DNA from: Actinostola sp. cb2023
Taxonomy: Eukaryota; Cnidaria; Anthozoa; Actiniaria; Actinostolidae
Direction: 5' to 3'
DNA: 64,000 bases
NCBI GenBank assembly: GCA_033675265.1
Contig: JAUJYZ010001428.1
Coordinates: forward strand, 41,001-105,000
Shown here piece after piece: positions 61,201-64,000 of this stretch. A program made the translations under genes and the position numbers. Under the pieces are notes generated by a model that saw only the letters and a program-made list of their open reading frames with translations, had not been told where the DNA came from and did not search any database. Positions within the stretch are counted from its first letter, which is position 1. The number at the start of each line of letters is the position of its first letter.

Positions 61201-64000
61201 TGCATGAAGCAAGTTCAAAGTTTACCAACAAAGTTCATTTTGCAGTCAAAAGTTAAAGGCAACAACCTGCTCATCAAACGTCAAAAGCACTGTAATACTG
61301 TTATTGCTAAAGGGACATTTGGCATTCTAATGTTTGTTGTGACTTCTCAAGGTACCATTGGTCATGTAGCTCATGGTAAATCAACTGTAGTCAAGGCTCT
61401 ATCTGGTGTACAGACTGTCAGATTTAAAAATGAACTGGAGAGAAATATTACTATCAAGCTAGGCTATGCAAATGCAAAGGTAAGTCCTTGATGAATCCAT
61501 AGTTGTAGATTAGCAAGAAGGGTGGGTTTACTCCCCAGGAGAACGATGGTGGAGAACGGTGGTGAAGAACGATGGTGGAGAACGTTGGTGGAGAAAGAAG
61601 GTGGAAATCGATGGTGGAGAACGATGGTGGAAATCGATGGTGGAGAACGATGGTGGAGAACGATGGTGGAGAACGATGGTGGGGAACGATGGTGGAGAAC
61701 GATGGTGGAGAATGAAGGTGGAGAACGATGGTGGAGAACGATGGTGGAGAACGATGGTGGAGAATGAAGGTGGAGAACGATGGTGGAGAACGATGGTGGA
61801 GAACGATGGTGGAGAACGATGGTGGTGGAGAACGATGGTGGTGGAGAACGATGGTGGTGGAGAACGATGGTGGTGGAGAACGATGGTGGTGGAGAACGAT
61901 GGTGGATATCGATGGAGGAGAACGATTGTGGAGAACAATGGTGGTGGAGAACAATGGTGGAGAACGATGGCGGAGAACGGTGGCGGAGAACAGTGGCGGA
62001 GAACAGTGGTGCTAGTCATAGTGATGATGGTTCACAGTGATGAGGATTTATGATTCTGCTGCCTACTGATTATGATGATGATGATACTGGTGTAATGTTA
62101 TGTATCACATGGATTTGCGTCCTAGATCTACAAATGCGATCACCCAGGATGTCCCAAACCAGGATGCTACCGTTCAGCTGGTAGTGCGAAAGAAGATGTC
62201 TTTTCTTGTGAAAGACCAGGTTGTCCTGGCAAATTCAGACTTTTGAGGTGTGTGTAAAGCACACAATAAACAAGCATCTTTGATATTATCTTCATTGTTC
62301 TCATGGTTGTCATTATTATCACATATATCATTGCCATCATCATCATCACCAACCAAGTCCATCATCATCATCCATCAGTATCATCTTTTATCATTATCAC
62401 AACCAAGACCATCATCATCATCAATACCATCACCATCATCAGCACCATCATCATCATCCATCAGTATCATCTTTTATCATTATCACAACCAAGACCATCA
62501 TCATCATCAATACCATCACCATCATCAATATCATCACCATCATCAGCACCATCATCATCATCCATCAGTATCATCTTTTATCATTATCACAACCAAGACT
62601 ATCATCATCATCAATACCATCACCATCATCATATATCATCACCATCATCAGCACCATCATCATCATCCATCAGTATCATCTTTTATCATTATCACAACCA
62701 AGACCATCATCATCATCAATACCATCACCATCATCAATATCATCACCATCATCAGCACCATCATCATCATCCATCAGTATCATCTTTTATCATTATCACA
62801 ACCAATACCATCATCATCATCAATACCATCACCATCATCAATATCATCACCATCATCAGCACCATCATCATCATCCATCAGTATCATCTTTTATCATTAT
62901 CACAACCAATACCATCATCATCATCAATACCATCACCATCATCAATATCATCACCATCATCAGTACCATCATCATCATCCATCAGTATCATCTTTTATCA
63001 TTATCACAACCAAGACCATCATCATTATCAATACCATCATCATTATCAATACCATCACCATCATCAGCACCATCATCATCATCATCATCCATCATTTAGA
63101 ATTTCATATACATAGTTTTATTTTTATTTTCATTTTGTACACGACCCCACAAGCTTTTCAGCTTTAATTTCAATCGTGGATAAATAAAGTTATTGTATTG
63201 TAAAGTTATTGTATCAGTATCATCTTTTATCATTATCACAACCAAGACGATCATCATTATCAATACCATCATCATTATCAATACCATCACCATCATCAGC
63301 ACCATCATCATCATCATCCATCAGTATCATCTTTTATCATTATCACAACCAAGACGATCATCATTATCAATACCATCATCATTATCAATACAATCACCAT
63401 CATCAGCACCATCATCATCATCCATCATCATCATCCATCAGTATCATCCATTATTGTTATCATCATCATGTCCAGATTAATCTAATTTAGTATATGAACA
63501 CTATTTCTTTAGACACGTGTCGTTTGTTGATTGCCCTGGTCACGATATTCTTATGGCAACAATGCTAAACGGTGCTGCCGTCATGGATGCAGCTCTTCTT
63601 CTAATTGGTAAGTAAAGCCTGTTCTTTACTACAACAGTAGCACAAGCATAGGAAGCTTGTTTCATGTAAAAACAGACGTAGTACAAGCACAAGGGACCCA
63701 TATGGTATCCGGATTTCTGTCACGTGTCACACGTCGGGCTACCTGTGGCCTGCATAATTTTGTGGCTATTACAACAGTGTGATTATTCGAATATTTATCA
63801 TCTGATGTTAAAAAACAGTTTATTTACTGCTGGAACTATTCATCAAGGTGACAAACGCTTCAGTGACATTTCGAGAGGACGCCAGTGTTCTTTTATTTGC
63901 TCAGAATTTGCCTATCGATCGCTCGGTGGACTTCTGAAACGATCGATGAGATTCTAACCGAAGGTGACAGACTTTGCCTTGATTGTCTTAGTGTCCCTTA
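58222..64000 (+). CDS. EIF2S3: EIF2S3, translation initiation factor eIF2 gamma, 5' five exons (partial)
   Basis: The GTP-binding subunit of eIF2, which delivers initiator Met-tRNA to the 40S ribosome. Exons: 58222-58296, 59844-59907, 61352-61479, 62126-62247, 63513-63607, all GT-AG, giving 161 codons before the gene leaves the window (family length about 470). Seen: N-terminal [11 protein letters not shown], then [20 protein letters not shown] with the G1 P-loop GHVAHGKST (50-58), [18 protein letters not shown] (switch I), a Cys-rich zinc-knuckle segment (C93, C98, C103, C117, C122), and G3 DCPGH (136-140) followed by [20 protein letters not shown]. Motifs are nearly identical to those of other animals. 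The introns carry MITEs and large mini- and microsatellites. Confidence 0.96.
58693..58929. mobile_element. MITE with GGACACACTAGG ends, EIF2S3 intron 1
   Basis: The ends ggacacactaggcgacaagt and cctagtgtgtcc are inverted repeats. Sub-terminal gtcgcagcgaca and tgtcgctgtgac continue the match. The centre repeats gtcgcag and gcagcgaca words. Confidence 0.8.
59314..59459. mobile_element. 150-bp MITE, second copy of the 49162 element, EIF2S3 intron 1
   Basis: It starts ggtgtttcgtggtgctacag and ends ctgcaacaccaagaaacc, the reverse complement of 49162-49313 along its whole length. Confidence 0.85.
59531..59650. mobile_element. 120-bp MITE related to 36003-36230, EIF2S3 intron 1
   Basis: The ends tgcaagaacagagtaagtga and acttccactgttcttgca are inverted repeats around cctttgaaattcaaagaatctcaagg-type text. 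Confidence 0.75.
59930..59972. repeat. (AAT)n run after EIF2S3 exon 2
   Basis: About 40 bp of AAT/ATT repeats starts about 20 bp into intron 2. Confidence 0.8.
60030..60474. mobile_element. pogo/Tigger-type MITE, 445 bp, EIF2S3 intron 2
   Basis: The ends cagtggaacccggccttacg and ccgggttccactg lie between TA dinucleotides (TA target duplication). Internal cggacacccggttattacag-like words recur in both orientations. Related to 49666-49834. Confidence 0.85.
60475..61351. other. Rest of EIF2S3 intron 2, nothing recognised
   Basis: Short open frames occur (for example around 60722-61003), but they cross the splice acceptor of exon 3 or lack protein-like composition. Confidence 0.5.
61530..62025. 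repeat. 13-bp minisatellite in EIF2S3 intron 3
   Basis: The unit GATGGTGGAGAAC is repeated about 35 times. In the right half some units gain an extra GGT (gatggtggtggagaac, 16 bp). Because 13 is not a multiple of three, all frames stay open and give long artefactual frames on both strands. Confidence 0.95.
62296..63465. repeat. (ATC)n array with roughly 120-bp higher-order unit, EIF2S3 intron 4
   Basis: CATCAT runs are divided by the recurring phrase catcagtatcatcttttatc, then attatcacaaccaa, at least eight times. It is interrupted at about 63100-63210 by unique text ending gataaataaagttattgtat, a retroposon-type tail. The array ends about 45 bp before exon 5. Confidence 0.93.
63608..64000. 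other. Start of EIF2S3 intron 5
   Basis: The donor gtaagt follows exon 5. No further exon is seen before the window ends. The motif cgggctacctgtgg lies at 63735-63748. Confidence 0.6.

Noticed and set aside
61454..62053. Overlapping 160-codon frames on both strands ([11 protein letters not shown] and [12 protein letters not shown] types)
   Set aside because: Artefact of a 13-bp minisatellite within EIF2S3 intron 3.
62250..63490. Ser/His/Ile-rich frames up to 305 codons
   Set aside because: Translation of the (ATC)n array in EIF2S3 intron 4.

Overview
The window is eukaryotic, intron-rich and AT-rich. I infer an invertebrate animal, most likely an anthozoan cnidarian (coral or sea anemone). 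The reasons are animal-type proteins with short GT-AG exons, dense small palindromic DNA transposons, a Penelope-like element remnant and many tetranucleotide arrays. No sequence in the window fixes the species.

Five protein-coding genes are supported. (1) A C2H2 zinc-finger protein with an AT-hook lies on the minus strand (7997-10318); its sixth finger is broken by one extra base. (2) CHORDC1, the Hsp90 co-chaperone with two CHORD domains and a CS domain, lies on the plus strand (34123-44000). I could assemble it completely: 13 exons, 321 codons. (3) Akirin, a small nuclear transcription and proteasome-import adaptor, lies on the minus strand (53972 down to 50070). (4) A microsomal clan-2-like cytochrome P450 lies on the minus strand (58016 down to 54691), with 4 exons and 508 codons. 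(5) EIF2S3 (translation initiation factor eIF2 gamma) lies on the plus strand from 58222, with five exons seen before the window ends. The P450 and EIF2S3 start codons are head to head and only 205 bp apart, so they probably share a bidirectional promoter. The genes do not form a pathway; they are ordinary neighbouring animal genes.

Layout: 1-5503 is a satellite array of about 56 monomers of 98 bp. 5504-10500 is intergenic sequence plus the zinc-finger gene. 10500-34000 is a long gene-poor stretch with Penelope-like remnants, palindromic MITEs, nested foldback elements (26883-31018), simple repeats and a further foldback/MITE pair ending just upstream of CHORDC1. 34123-44000 is CHORDC1, with at least eight transposon or tandem-repeat insertions in its introns. 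44001-50069 is intergenic and holds a tRNA-like gene, a local repeat cluster and several nested MITEs. 50070-64000 holds Akirin, P450 and EIF2S3, with a Mutator-like foldback element and long microsatellites or minisatellites in the introns.

The most distinctive material is the transposon layer: nested palindromes with readable target-site duplications, a Harbinger-type element that still carries a MADF/Myb-like start, and a Penelope-derived motif resembling a hammerhead ribozyme core. I found no bacterial-type operon, CRISPR array or clearly new protein system.
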